Shown piece by piece: positions 52,197 to 61,628 of a stretch of 64,000 bases of DNA; position 1 is the first letter of the stretch, and each line of letters opens with the position of its first letter. The notes under the pieces are model-generated. The model was not told the origin of the DNA, did no database searches, and saw only the letters and a list, made by a program, of their open reading frames with translations. Location of the stretch: positions 2,418,001 to 2,482,000 of the forward strand of contig NC_018632.1 of the NCBI RefSeq assembly GCF_000172635.2, written 5' to 3'. Origin of the DNA: Alteromonas macleodii ATCC 27126. Its GTDB lineage: Bacteria; Pseudomonadota; Gammaproteobacteria; Enterobacterales; Alteromonadaceae. Both the position numbers and the translations under genes were made by a program.

Positions 52197-54359
52197 TTAA
52201 TTGAGGGCTGATTCTAGGAATGCCCACTGGTCAGCATACCCCTCTATTTGCATCCATGTAGGTGTGCCTGCACCGTGTCCCGCTCGGGTTTCCACGCGAA
52301 GCAGGATTGGGTTATCACAGCTTTGGTCAGCCTGTAGTTGAGCTGCAAATTTATAGCTATGCCACGGCACAACACGGTCATCGTGATCACCGGTAGTAAC
52401 TAATGTAGCTGGGTAGCACGTGCCCGGCTTAGTGTTGTGAAGTGGCGAATAAGCATAAAGCGCTTCAAATTCGTCTTTGTTTTCACTTAACCCATAATCA
52501 GAGGACCATGCTCGCGCATTTGCACTAGGTGTGTGATAGCGAAGCATATCTAACACGCCGACTGCAGGTAAGGCAGCAGAAAAGAGATCCGGGCGCTGTG
52601 TTAAGGTCGCACCAACAAGCAAACCGCCATTCGAGCCACCTTGAATACCCATTTTCTCAGGCGTGGTGTAGCCACTTTCAACCAAATACTCGCCCGCTGC
52701 GATAAAGTCATCAAATACGTTTTGCTTATCTAACTTAGTCCCAGCCTTGTGCCACTGTTGCCCATACTCACCACCACCACGTAAGTTAGCTATGGCCAGT
52801 ACATTGCCCTGCTCTACCCATACCATGCGCGATACTGAATAGCGGGGCAGCAGTGAAATATTAAAACCACCATACCCGTACAGTAATGTTTTATTATTTC
52901 CATCTAGCTTCAAGCCTTTTTTATGCACAATAAACATGGGAACTTTTGTTCCATCTTTACTGGTGTAAAAAATTTGCTTTGTTTCGAAGTCATCATAATT
53001 AACACCTGTATCGATGGATTTAAATAATGATGACTCGCCGCTTTTTACGTCATACGCAAATACTTGGCCAGGGTTAGTGAACCCCGTAAGTTTATAGAAC
53101 GTTGTATCGGCATTTTTGCTTCCGTCAAACCCGCTAACACTTCCAATATCATTAAACGCAATTTCATCTATTTTCTTGCCGTTTAAATCAAATACACTTA
53201 CCTGCCCTTTTACATCTTTTAGATACTGAGCAAAAAGTTTTTCACCCAAAAGTGAAACGCTCGACAAGGTATCAGATGTACTTTCAATTACGGTTTCCGT
53301 TTCTTTAACGCCGCCATCGAAATCAACCTTAATAACCTTACCTGTAGGGGCATTTGCTGTAGATGTGAAAAATAACTCGTCGTCATGCTCGCCAATTAGG
53401 TCGTAACGGCCATCCCATTTGTCGAAAACCGAAACGAGCTCACTGTCATCATTTACCAGCGATTTAGCATAAACACCATTCGCCTGATATCCCTCGAACA
53501 CAGAAATGAGCAGTGTTTTGCCATCTTGAACAACCGAAGGATAAGGGTTCCATGTAGGTTTATTGTCAAACGCAAAAACCTTTTTGTCTTCACTTTGCGC
53601 TGTACCTATTGCGTGAAAATAGATAGATACGGTTTGGCTATCATCATACTTACCAGCTTCATTTTGGGGGTAACGTGAATAGAAAAAGCCGGTTTCATCG
53701 GGCAACCACGCGATATTTGAAAACTTAATGCCTTTAATAATGTCAGTTAAATCCGACTTCTTACTGGTGTCACGAACGTGAATAGTTTTCCAGTCAGTAC
53801 CACCGTCAGAAAGCATGTAAGCCAAGAACGAGGCTTTGGGGCTTAGTTCAGTTGACGCCATAGACACTGTGCCATCTTCACTCAATGTATTTGGGTCAAT
53901 CAGAACTTCAGGCTTTCCATTAACGCCATCAGCCATGTAAAGTACATACTGGTTTTGCAAGCCGTCGTTATAAGAATAAAACAGCTTGCCGTTTACCATA
54001 TAAGGCGTTGAATATTTTTCGTAGTCCCACAGCGCTGTTAGACGTTCTTTGTATCTTTCTCTAGAGGGCAATTCAGCCAGATAAGGACGAGCAAGGGTGT
54101 TTTGAGACTCAACCCAAGCACTTACCTCTTCGCTCTTTTCTTCTTCTAGCCAGCGGTATGGGTCGCTCACTACAGTGCCATGATAGTTGTCTTGCTGAGT
54201 CACAGTTTTGGTTTCTGGATAGTCAGACACTTTTGGCATGCCGCCGCTTTGTGATTCACCTTGCACTGAATTAGTAGATTCAGTATACGAGCTTGTACAC
54301 GCCAAGGTTAAACCTGCTGATGCCGCTACTATGGCAGCGTATATTAGATTTTTCTTCAT
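52197..54359 (-). CDS. Prolyl oligopeptidase (S9A) lipoprotein
   Basis: 720 residues. The lipoprotein signal ends LTLACTSS. The N-terminal part (YRWLEEEKSEEVSAWVESQN) and seven-bladed propeller precede a catalytic domain with the serine in GIQGGSNGGLLVG, aspartate in TTGDHDDRVVPWHSYKF and histidine in ETRAGHGAGTPT. Full length for the family. It cleaves short peptides after proline, in the periplasm given the lipid anchor. Together with the S9 enzyme at 30 kb and S46 at 41 kb it suggests a peptide-using lifestyle. Confidence 0.94.
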   Translation of the reverse strand: MKKNLIYAAIVAASAGLTLACTSSYTESTNSVQGESQSGGMPKVSDYPETKTVTQQDNYHGTVVSDPYRWLEEEKSEEVSAWVESQNTLARPYLAELPSRERYKERLTALWDYEKYSTPYMVNGKLFYSYNDGLQNQYVLYMADGVNGKPEVLIDPNTLSEDGTVSMASTELSPKASFLAYMLSDGGTDWKTIHVRDTSKKSDLTDIIKGIKFSNIAWLPDETGFFYSRYPQNEAGKYDDSQTVSIYFHAIGTAQSEDKKVFAFDNKPTWNPYPSVVQDGKTLLISVFEGYQANGVYAKSLVNDDSELVSVFDKWDGRYDLIGEHDDELFFTSTANAPTGKVIKVDFDGGVKETETVIESTSDTLSSVSLLGEKLFAQYLKDVKGQVSVFDLNGKKIDEIAFNDIGSVSGFDGSKNADTTFYKLTGFTNPGQVFAYDVKSGESSLFKSIDTGVNYDDFETKQIFYTSKDGTKVPMFIVHKKGLKLDGNNKTLLYGYGGFNISLLPRYSVSRMVWVEQGNVLAIANLRGGGEYGQQWHKAGTKLDKQNVFDDFIAAGEYLVESGYTTPEKMGIQGGSNGGLLVGATLTQRPDLFSAALPAVGVLDMLRYHTPSANARAWSSDYGLSENKDEFEALYAYSPLHNTKPGTCYPATLVTTGDHDDRVVPWHSYKFAAQLQADQSCDNPILLRVETRAGHGAGTPTWMQIEGYADQWAFLESALN

Positions 54360-54375
54360 TTTTATTCCTTAAACG

Positions 54376-54402
54376 AAAAATGCCGGTTTCAACCGGCATT
54401 TT
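54376..54402 (-). terminator. Intrinsic terminator of the RND operon
   Basis: On the minus strand AAAATGCCGGTTGAAACCGGCATTTTT, arms of about ten bases with a T-run, just past the permease stop. Confidence 0.9.
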
Positions 54403-54406
54403 CTAT

Positions 54407-57400
54407 TTAGCTTTCTGTCGTAACTTGCGTATGTTTTCGACCTTTAAACACGCTTTTAAGGTCATTTAAAATAAGGTACAGCGCTGGGACAAGCAGCAAG
54501 GTGATCACCGTGGCGAACAAAATACCGAAGGCCAATGAAATAGCCATTGGGATCACAACTTGAGCCTGTAAACTGCGCTCAAAAACAATTGGCATAAGCC
54601 CCATAAACGTTGTTAGTGAGGTGAGGATAATTGCTCTGAAACGCTGAGTACCTGCGCTAATAGCAGCATCCATTAGCGACATGCCTTCTTTGCGCGCACG
54701 GTTAACGAAATCCACCATGATCAAGCTGTCGTTAACTACAACCCCAGACAACGCAATTATACCGCAGATAGAAAGTACGCTTACCGCCATACCTAACACC
54801 AAATGCCCCACAATGGCGCCTACGATACCAAAAGGTATAACCGACATAATAATAAACGGCTGGCTGTACGATTTAAGCGGAATAGCAAGCAAGGTGTAAA
54901 TGGCAAAGAGCGCAAATAGAAGCCCCTGCATTAGGCTGATCATAGCGTCAGCCTGCTCTTTCGAGTTACCTTGAAGCTGGAAGTCCACCTTGGGATACCG
55001 CGCTAATAGATCCGGCATCAGATTTTCAATCACATCATTGGTTACTTCTGACGGGTCAAGCAACGCTTTATCCACTGCACCAGTTACGGTTACCGAGCGT
55101 TTACCATCGACACGAATAATTGAATCAAAGCCCTGACCAACTGTAAATGTCGCCACCTGCTCAAACGGAATTTCTTGCCCATTTGGCGCGCGGATACGCA
55201 TGTTTTCAAGATGCTCTATAGAGCTACGTTCCGTTTTCGGATAACGCACCATCACTTTGATTTCTTCATCGTCACGCTGAATACGCTGTACTTCCGCACC
55301 ATAGAAACCAAAGCGAACCTGCTGACCTAAATCACGCAAAGAAATACCTAGCGCATCAGCCTGAGGTTTCAGTGCTAGCTGAATTTCTTCGCTTCCGCCT
55401 GAGAAGGTGTCGTTAATGTCGGTAACACCTTCGTATTTATCCAACGCTTCTTTAAGTTCATCACTTATCGAACGAAGGGCCTTAATATCGCTTGAGCTAA
55501 ATTCAAAGCTCAGGTCTGAACCGCCACCAGGGCCACCCGGAGAGCTAATATTAAACGACTTAACACCTGGGATTTCTGGTAACTCTTGACGCCACATGTC
55601 TTGAATTTCAAAGTCTGTCAGCGTACGCGTTTCACCTTTGGTAAGCTCTGCGAAAATCTCTCCCCCAAGGTTGCCATTATCAAAGGCAATGGCGTGCTTT
55701 ATAACGTTTTCACCCGACTCTTCAGCTACTTTGTCGTCCATGCGGTGCATGGCCTCGCGAAGCGTAGTCAGTACATTATCACGCTGTTCAAGCGAAGACC
55801 CTGGCTCAAGCTCGAAACTTGCAATCATAAAATCGCTAGGAATATTCGGGAAAAATACAAAACGTACAATACCACCACCGAACAGGCCTACTGTGAGGAT
55901 CAGCATAGCCATAAACACAGCAACCGTGGTGTAGCGATTTCGTACAGCTGTAGCCAAAAATGGCGCGTATTTATTATTTATAAACGTCTTAATTCCTTCG
56001 CTGAAGAAATCTCGGAACTTTTGAAATCTGTTCGCCTTTTCAGGATCGTATGGCTTAAGCTTCATGTGTACCAAGTGAGCCGGCAATATTAGTTTGGACT
56101 CAATGAGCGAGAAAATAAGGCACACGATAACCACCATACCGATGGTTTTCCAAATAATTCCAAACGGCCCAGATACCATCAGCATGGGCGAGAATGCGGC
56201 AATGGTTGTCAACACGCCAAATGTCGCTGGCATAGCGACCTTTTTGACGCCCGCTATCACGTTTTCAGCGCTATGGCCTTTTTTGTCTATTTCAGAATAC
56301 GCCGATTCCCCCATGATAATGGCGTCGTCAACCACAATACCCAGCACAAGAATAAACGCGAACAGGCTAAGCATGTTGATAGACACACCAACCATATCTA
56401 GCGGCATAACTAACAAGGTGCCAAGAAAACAAACCGGCAAGCCCACAATGACCCAAAACGCGAGCTTAATTTTTAAAAATAAAGAAAGTACCAAGAAAAC
56501 CAGCAGCGCGCCGAAGAACATGTTTTCCAGCATCATGTTGAGTCGGTCAGCTAAGTAGAACGAACTGTCGCCCCACGTATCAGCTGTAATATGCGCCGGA
56601 AATTCCGATTTCTGACTCTCAATATAGGTATTAACTTGCTCAGAGATTTCTAATGCGTTTTGATCACCTACCGCACGCACTCGCAAACTAACAGCGGGTT
56701 TATCGTCGAATAGCGCATATTGGTTATTTCAATAAAACCATCGTTGATATACGCCACATCACCTAATGTCACGCGCGTGCCGTTACCGTTTGTTACTAAA
56801 ACAATCTGCGAGAAATCCCAGCCTGTATAGGCTTGCCCTTTCGTTCTAAGCAGAATATCGCCATTTTCAGTGCGAATTGAGCCGCCAGGTAAGTCGACGC
56901 TGGTTTGACTTAAACGCGCAACGACATCGGCGAATGTAAGGTTGTATTTTTGCAAATCAACTTCCGAAAGCTCAACGGAAATCTCATAGTCCCTTGCCCC
57001 AACAACTTGAACACTTGAAATACCAGGTAGGTTAGCAATGTCGTCGCGCAAATCTTTGGCAAACTCTTTTAACTCCCGTTCAGACGCGTCACCGTAAACC
57101 GAGAGCCAAATTACGTCTTGTTGTATTTTTTGACGGTAAATAACAGGCTTTTCAGTGTCTGCGGGGAAGCTCGGAATAGCGTCAACTTGTACTTTTACTT
57201 CATCAAGTAAAGATTGAACATCATAGTCTTCTTCCACCTGAATACTTACCGTACCCATACCTTCAACTGCTGTGGAATTAAGCTGCTTAATACCCTCTAA
57301 GTCTTTAATTGACTCTTCAATTTTAAGCAGTACGCCCTCTTCTACTTCCTGAGGTGCGGCCCCCAAATACGGTACGCGAACGTTAATAACGTCTATCTCG

Positions 57401-57540
57401 AAATTGGGAAATACTTGCTTCTGAATACTGAAGGCACCAAATAATCCGCCAACTACAAGCAACCACATCAGAAGGTTTGCAGCTACGCTGTTACGCGCGA
57501 ACCAGGCAATAAGCCCTTTATTGGTATCAATACGGCTCAT
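54407..57540 (-). pseudogene. RND efflux permease split by a frameshift
   Basis: Two frames make one AcrB/MexF-type permease of about 1044 residues. The N-terminal frame (57540 to 56668, 290 residues) begins with the first membrane helix LIAWFARNSVAANLLMWLLVV and the porter domain. It reads through GFIEITN, then shifts and ends at a stop. The C-terminal frame (open to 54407) continues as ALFDDKPAVSLRVRAVGDQ, with all remaining membrane helices (HADDAIIMGE-type charged helix VVDDAIIMGESAY) intact. A single missing base at about 56714-56722 explains the break. It is either a recent mutation or a sequence error; the rest shows no decay. Follows the adaptor gene with a four-base overlap. Confidence 0.85.
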
Positions 57541-58772
57541 TCGCTATCACCTTCGGTGGACGTGCTCTCTACTTTATCAGTATCTTCGCTAGCATCTGAT
57601 TCGGCGGCATCAGAAAGCACAGGTTCATCGCCAGGAAGACGAACTTTCATGCCATTATATGGGTTTGGTACGGCACTTCTCACTACCAGGCTTCCATGCT
57701 CAATGCCAGAACGAATAAACACTTCTTTAGCGGTTGTACGCGCAACCTCAACAGGCTTTATTTCAATCTCACGATTGTCGTTAACAGTCAGTACGGTATT
57801 GTCTAAACGTAAAATGCTACGAGGCAACACCACCAATTCTTCATTCTGACGAGATGTGATTTCTGCCTCTACAAACTGACCAAAACGAAGGGGGGCATTG
57901 TGTGAAGATTTCAGATTGTAAGGATCTTGTACTTCTACAATGGCATATACTACTCGGCTGCCCGTATCTAAAATACCTTCTGAACGCACCAGTTTACCTT
58001 CCCATGTACGTTTCACACCGCCCACAGAGGCCGTCAACGAAACCGGAGCGCCGTCATTGGATTGTCCGGCAATATTGATAAACATTAAATCGCTGTCAGT
58101 AATAGGCAGCCTGACTTCTGCAGTATCGGTGGAGTAAACGGTACCAAGTACTGCGCCCATTGATACAAACTGACCCAGGTCAATATTACGTTCAACCACA
58201 ATGCCATTATAAGGGGCTGTAATTTGCGTTCTTGCCAAGTTGCGTTTTGCGCGCTCTAGTTTGGCTTCTGCAGCTTTAACGTTTGCTTGTTCTTTTGCCA
58301 GTTGCGGCTTACGTAAACCCAACTCAGGCGGTGCAACGCTACTTACCGAACGCCATTCTTGCTCGGCTACTTTGCCGCGAGCTATTTCTTCTTGAAGCGC
58401 TGCTTGCGCTTGAGCCAATTCAGCCTCTGCAAGCTTAAGATCCGTGCGATAATCATCTTGTTCAAGTGTTGCCAGTACATCCCCTTTTTTGAACGTACCG
58501 CCAGCTATAAATACATCAGACAAACTCACTACTTGGCCACTGACCTGCGCACTTAACGCAGTTTTATTTCGTGGAACAACGTTACCCTGAGACTTTACGA
58601 TAAAACTCACGGCCTCTGCTGTTGCTTCTTTCGCTTCAACCAAAAAAGCTGGAATTTCCACGGGTACTTGCTCTGGTGGCTTACGTGATTTGATCATGAC
58701 TGTCGCGGCGATAAACGCGACCAAAACTATGATTAGTGGAATGCCACTTTTCATCAAGATGGAGTTTTTCAT
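57537..58772 (-). CDS. RND efflux periplasmic adaptor (membrane fusion protein)
   Basis: 411 residues. One N-terminal membrane helix (IPLIIVLVAFIAATVMI) anchors it. Lipoyl-type half-motifs are SQGNVVPRNKTALSAQVSGQVVSL and ITAPYNGIVVERNIDLGQFVSMG, separated by a helical hairpin rich in Ala, Glu and Gln (about 115-180). It joins the inner-membrane permease to an outer-membrane channel. The C-terminal tail is acidic and serine-rich. First gene of the operon; it overlaps the permease start by four bases. No outer-membrane factor gene is present here. Confidence 0.93.
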   Translation of the reverse strand: MKNSILMKSGIPLIIVLVAFIAATVMIKSRKPPEQVPVEIPAFLVEAKEATAEAVSFIVKSQGNVVPRNKTALSAQVSGQVVSLSDVFIAGGTFKKGDVLATLEQDDYRTDLKLAEAELAQAQAALQEEIARGKVAEQEWRSVSSVAPPELGLRKPQLAKEQANVKAAEAKLERAKRNLARTQITAPYNGIVVERNIDLGQFVSMGAVLGTVYSTDTAEVRLPITDSDLMFINIAGQSNDGAPVSLTASVGGVKRTWEGKLVRSEGILDTGSRVVYAIVEVQDPYNLKSSHNAPLRFGQFVEAEITSRQNEELVVLPRSILRLDNTVLTVNDNREIEIKPVEVARTTAKEVFIRSGIEHGSLVVRSAVPNPYNGMKVRLPGDEPVLSDAAESDASEDTDKVESTSTEGDSE

Positions 58773-59152
58773 TTACTATCCCTAGGAACGAAGGAAATCC
58801 ACGCGAGTGAAACGGACGCAACGATTTATTGCACTTTCACATACCACCTGATAACCCACGAAAATCTATTGTTATTGTTTCAACACTAGTGTACTGATTT
58901 GTGGTTATTGTGCCCACTTAAGATTGTTAAATTTTGTGTCTGTTAATTGTTTTTAAAATACACATAAAAATCAGCCGCCCTAATATAAAAAATTATCAAA
59001 AGAATACAAAGTAAGATTGATAATTATCAGATTTTCGTTGATTATTTAATCACTCATTGGTTATGAGTTAACCGGCGGTTGTTATTTGAGCTTAGTCTTT
59101 AATGCGAAGTAGCCTCGGGAATGATTTCGCTACGTTGAAGGGAAAACACATT
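58773..59152. other. 380-base divergent intergenic region
   Basis: AT-rich gap between the efflux operon and the CBM48-type gene. No coding frame of note. It contains the 12-base palindrome TGATAATTATCA (59018-59029) with a related AATTATCA half at about 58991, candidate operator sites for either gene. Nothing else is recognised. Confidence 0.5.
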
Positions 59153-59461
59153 ATGAGTCTTAAGAAACAATACCTTAAATCAAAACCTCTGTGCAAAGTG
59201 ACATTTCGACTAAATGCGGAAGCGGCGCAAGACGCCAAAGAAGCAGCGTTGTGTGGTGACTTTACTGACTGGAAATCACAGCCACTAACGATGAAGAAGC
59301 TGAAAAGTGGAGACTTCACGTTAACGGTGGATTTAGAGAAGGATCACGAGTACCAGTTTCGCTATCTCATTGATGGTGAAAAATGGGAAAACGATTGGGA
59401 AGCAGATGCTTATATTCCCTCACCTGTGAGCATAGAAGACAACTCAGTGGTGCGCGTTTAA
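59153..59461 (+). CDS. Small CBM48/AMPK-type glycogen-binding-like protein
   Basis: 102 residues from ATG 59153; an upstream in-frame start at 59102 lacks support. The single domain shows VTFRLNAEAAQDAKEAALCGDFTDW, then FTLTVDLEKDHEYQFRYLIDGEKWENDWEAD, the isoamylase early-set/CBM48 pattern in which tryptophans bind alpha-glucan. Small stand-alone members are common in gammaproteobacteria and may bind glycogen or act in regulation; role unknown. Terminator follows. Confidence 0.85.
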   Translation: MSLKKQYLKSKPLCKVTFRLNAEAAQDAKEAALCGDFTDWKSQPLTMKKLKSGDFTLTVDLEKDHEYQFRYLIDGEKWENDWEADAYIPSPVSIEDNSVVRV

Positions 59462-59524
59462 ATTATTGTTCCATTAAAAAACACACCCGTAACTACTCTA
59501 GGTATTTTATAACGATTCCCTACA

Positions 59525-59551
59525 AAAAAGGCTGCGTATACGCAGCCTTTA
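59525..59551. terminator. Terminator between the CBM48-type gene and etfA
   Basis: AAAAAAGGCTGCGTATACGCAGCCTTT, perfect arms around TA, A-run and T-run, between convergent genes. Confidence 0.85.
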
Positions 59552-59581
59552 TCTTCATTTTGCTAAACCTTAAAATTCGAT

Positions 59582-60508
59582 TTACAACGAATTTTCCAGC
59601 TCTGGAAGTACATCAAACAAATCGCCTACTAACCCGTAGTCTGCAACCTGGAAAATTGGCGCTTCCTCATCTTTGTTGATAGCAACAATGACTTTAGAGT
59701 CTTTCATACCTGCAAGGTGTTGAATAGCGCCCGAGATACCTACCGCGATATAAAGCTGAGGCGCAACAATTTTACCTGTTTGACCTACCTGCATATCATT
59801 AGGAACGAACCCTGCGTCTACCGCAGCGCGTGATGCACCAATAGCAGCACCAAGCTTGTCGGCAATGCCTTCAAGAAGCTTGAAGTTGTCGCCGTTCTGC
59901 ATACCGCGACCACCCGAAATTACCACTTCTGCTGCAGTGAGCTCAGGGCGTTCAGATTCAGTTAATTCTGCCGATACAAAGTCAGACTTCTCGCTACCTT
60001 TAACAACGTCTAAAGACGTAACTTCTGCGCTGCCGCCTGTTGTTGCAGCATCAAATGATGCAGCTCGTACAGTAATCACCTTTTTCGCGTCAGATGATTG
60101 TACGGTAGCAATAGCATTACCTGCGTAAATTGGGCGTACAAACGTGTCTTCACTCTCTACACCAATGATGTCAGAGATTTGCGCTACGTCTAATAAAGCC
60201 GCTACGCGAGGCATGAAGTTCTTACCTGTAGTGGTTGCAGCAGCAACAATGTGGTTGTAGTCAGCAGCAAGTTCTACAACTAGATCAGCCGTATTCTCAG
60301 CAAGCTGATGTTTGTAAGCAGCATTGTCAGCAACAAGTACTTTTGCAACACCGTCAATTTGCGCCGCAGCTTCAGCTACTGCTTGGCAACCTTCACCTGC
60401 GACTAGCACGTGAATATCGCCACCCATTTTCTGCGCGGCATTCACAAGCTTATGCGTTTCAGTCTTTAAGCTTGCATTATCGTGTTCTGCATATACGAGT
60501 ACGCTCAT
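59582..60508 (-). CDS. etfA: Electron transfer flavoprotein alpha subunit
   Basis: 308 residues. [21 protein letters not shown] begins domain I; the C-terminal FAD domain has [47 protein letters not shown] and [18 protein letters not shown], as expected. ETF accepts electrons from acyl-CoA and other dehydrogenases and passes them to ETF-QO. It overlaps etfB by four bases (ATGA) and is translated after it. The oxidoreductase it feeds is encoded divergently at 61.6 kb. Confidence 0.96.
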   Translation of the reverse strand: MSVLVYAEHDNASLKTETHKLVNAAQKMGGDIHVLVAGEGCQAVAEAAAQIDGVAKVLVADNAAYKHQLAENTADLVVELAADYNHIVAAATTTGKNFMPRVAALLDVAQISDIIGVESEDTFVRPIYAGNAIATVQSSDAKKVITVRAASFDAATTGGSAEVTSLDVVKGSEKSDFVSAELTESERPELTAAEVVISGGRGMQNGDNFKLLEGIADKLGAAIGASRAAVDAGFVPNDMQVGQTGKIVAPQLYIAVGISGAIQHLAGMKDSKVIVAINKDEEAPIFQVADYGLVGDLFDVLPELENSL

Positions 60509-61257
60509 GAGATCACCTTTGCTTCATTTTTTAACTTGTCTACCAACTCAGCAACATCTGCCACTTTAATGCCACCCTCGCGCTGAGGCGGAGGCGTCAC
60601 TTTTAGCACCTTAACGTTTGAGTCAAGTGAAACACCAAAATCCGCAGCCGCTTTAACGTCTAACGGTTTGCGCTTTGCTTTCATGATATTAGGAAGCGAT
60701 GCATAACGCGGCTCATTCAAGCGAAGATCTGTGGTTACTACCGCTGGAAGCGAAAGTGCAACAGTTTGAAGACCGCCATCAATTTCACGGGTTACATTTA
60801 CTTTTTCGCCGTCAACAACGACTTCTGACGCAAAAGTTCCCTGCGGCATACCAGTAAGTGCTGCAAGCATCTGTCCTGTTTGGTTATTGTCAGAGTCGAT
60901 ACTCTGCTTACCAAGAATAACAAGCTGTGGTTGCTCTTCTTCAACTACTTTAGATAACAGCTTCGCCACTTGAAGTGAATCAAGATTTTGGTCGGTATCG
61001 ATTTGAATACCACGGTCAGCACCTAGGGCTAGTGCTGTACGTATTTGTTCTTGGCAGCTCTTATCACCAATTGAAACAACAACGATTTCAGTGGCCACAC
61101 CTTTTTCTTTTAATCGAACGGCTTCTTCAACAGCAATTTCGCAAAAAGGGTTAATGGCCATTTTTGCGTTGGTAAGATCTACGCCAGACTCATCGGCCTT
61201 CACTCTTACCTTAACGTTGTAGTCGATCGCGCGTTTGACCGGTACGAGTATTTTCAT
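60505..61257 (-). CDS. etfB: Electron transfer flavoprotein beta subunit
   Basis: 250 residues. [46 protein letters not shown] and the AMP-binding-region segment [20 protein letters not shown] are characteristic. It pairs with EtfA and binds AMP as a structural ligand. First gene of the etfBA operon. Its start is 371 bases from that of the divergent ETF-QO gene, with palindromes between. Confidence 0.96.
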   Translation of the reverse strand: MKILVPVKRAIDYNVKVRVKADESGVDLTNAKMAINPFCEIAVEEAVRLKEKGVATEIVVVSIGDKSCQEQIRTALALGADRGIQIDTDQNLDSLQVAKLLSKVVEEEQPQLVILGKQSIDSDNNQTGQMLAALTGMPQGTFASEVVVDGEKVNVTREIDGGLQTVALSLPAVVTTDLRLNEPRYASLPNIMKAKRKPLDVKAAADFGVSLDSNVKVLKVTPPPQREGGIKVADVAELVDKLKNEAKVIS

Positions 61258-61429
61258 ATTTACCTCAATTGTTGAGTTCGTCGGTGTCTATTACGTTTCA
61301 TTAATAATTAACTATTAATAATTAAAAACGTATTACTTCACCACGCTTTTTGAAACTTTAACAATGTGCTCTACGTTAAAAAAGAATCCGTGGAACGTAC
61401 GTTTTTTAAAGGCTAGCCTTAAAACGCCG

Positions 61430-61523
61430 TTAACACCACGTTTACGAGCAGTTATAATACACTGCCAGTTAACGTTAACGTAAACTGCTTTGCAATGTAC
61501 TTACTGTTGACGTAAACGTCAAC
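61430..61523 (+). promoter_or_regulatory. Promoter with two palindromic operators before ETF-QO
   Basis: TTAACA (61430-61435), 17 bases, TATAAT (61453-61458) forms a strong promoter directed at ETF-QO. It is followed by GTTAACGT-TA-ACGTAAAC (61468-61485) and GTTGACGT-AA-ACGTCAAC (61506-61523), both 8-2-8 palindromes 38 bases apart. They resemble the sites of the MerR-family regulator LiuR, from memory. The rest of this 371-base divergent gap shows no gene. Confidence 0.65.
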
Positions 61524-61628
61524 CTGCATTACCTTGCAAAACGACAATTAATTTACATGTTTTTGACACAAAGCATTATTTGTTTCATCAATAGTGCATT
61601 ATAAAAATACAAACATAAGGAGCCTCCC

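Noticed and set aside
55586-56092. 168-codon plus-strand frame inside the RND permease
   Set aside because: Antisense to a conserved membrane protein; hydrophobic-codon complementarity explains it.
54407-56686. C-terminal permease frame as an independent gene with a TTG start
   Set aside because: It begins mid-domain and joins perfectly to the upstream frame by one base; it is part of a broken gene.
59383-59679. 98-codon frame after the CBM48-type gene
   Set aside because: It crosses a terminator and the end of etfA; no evidence for a gene.
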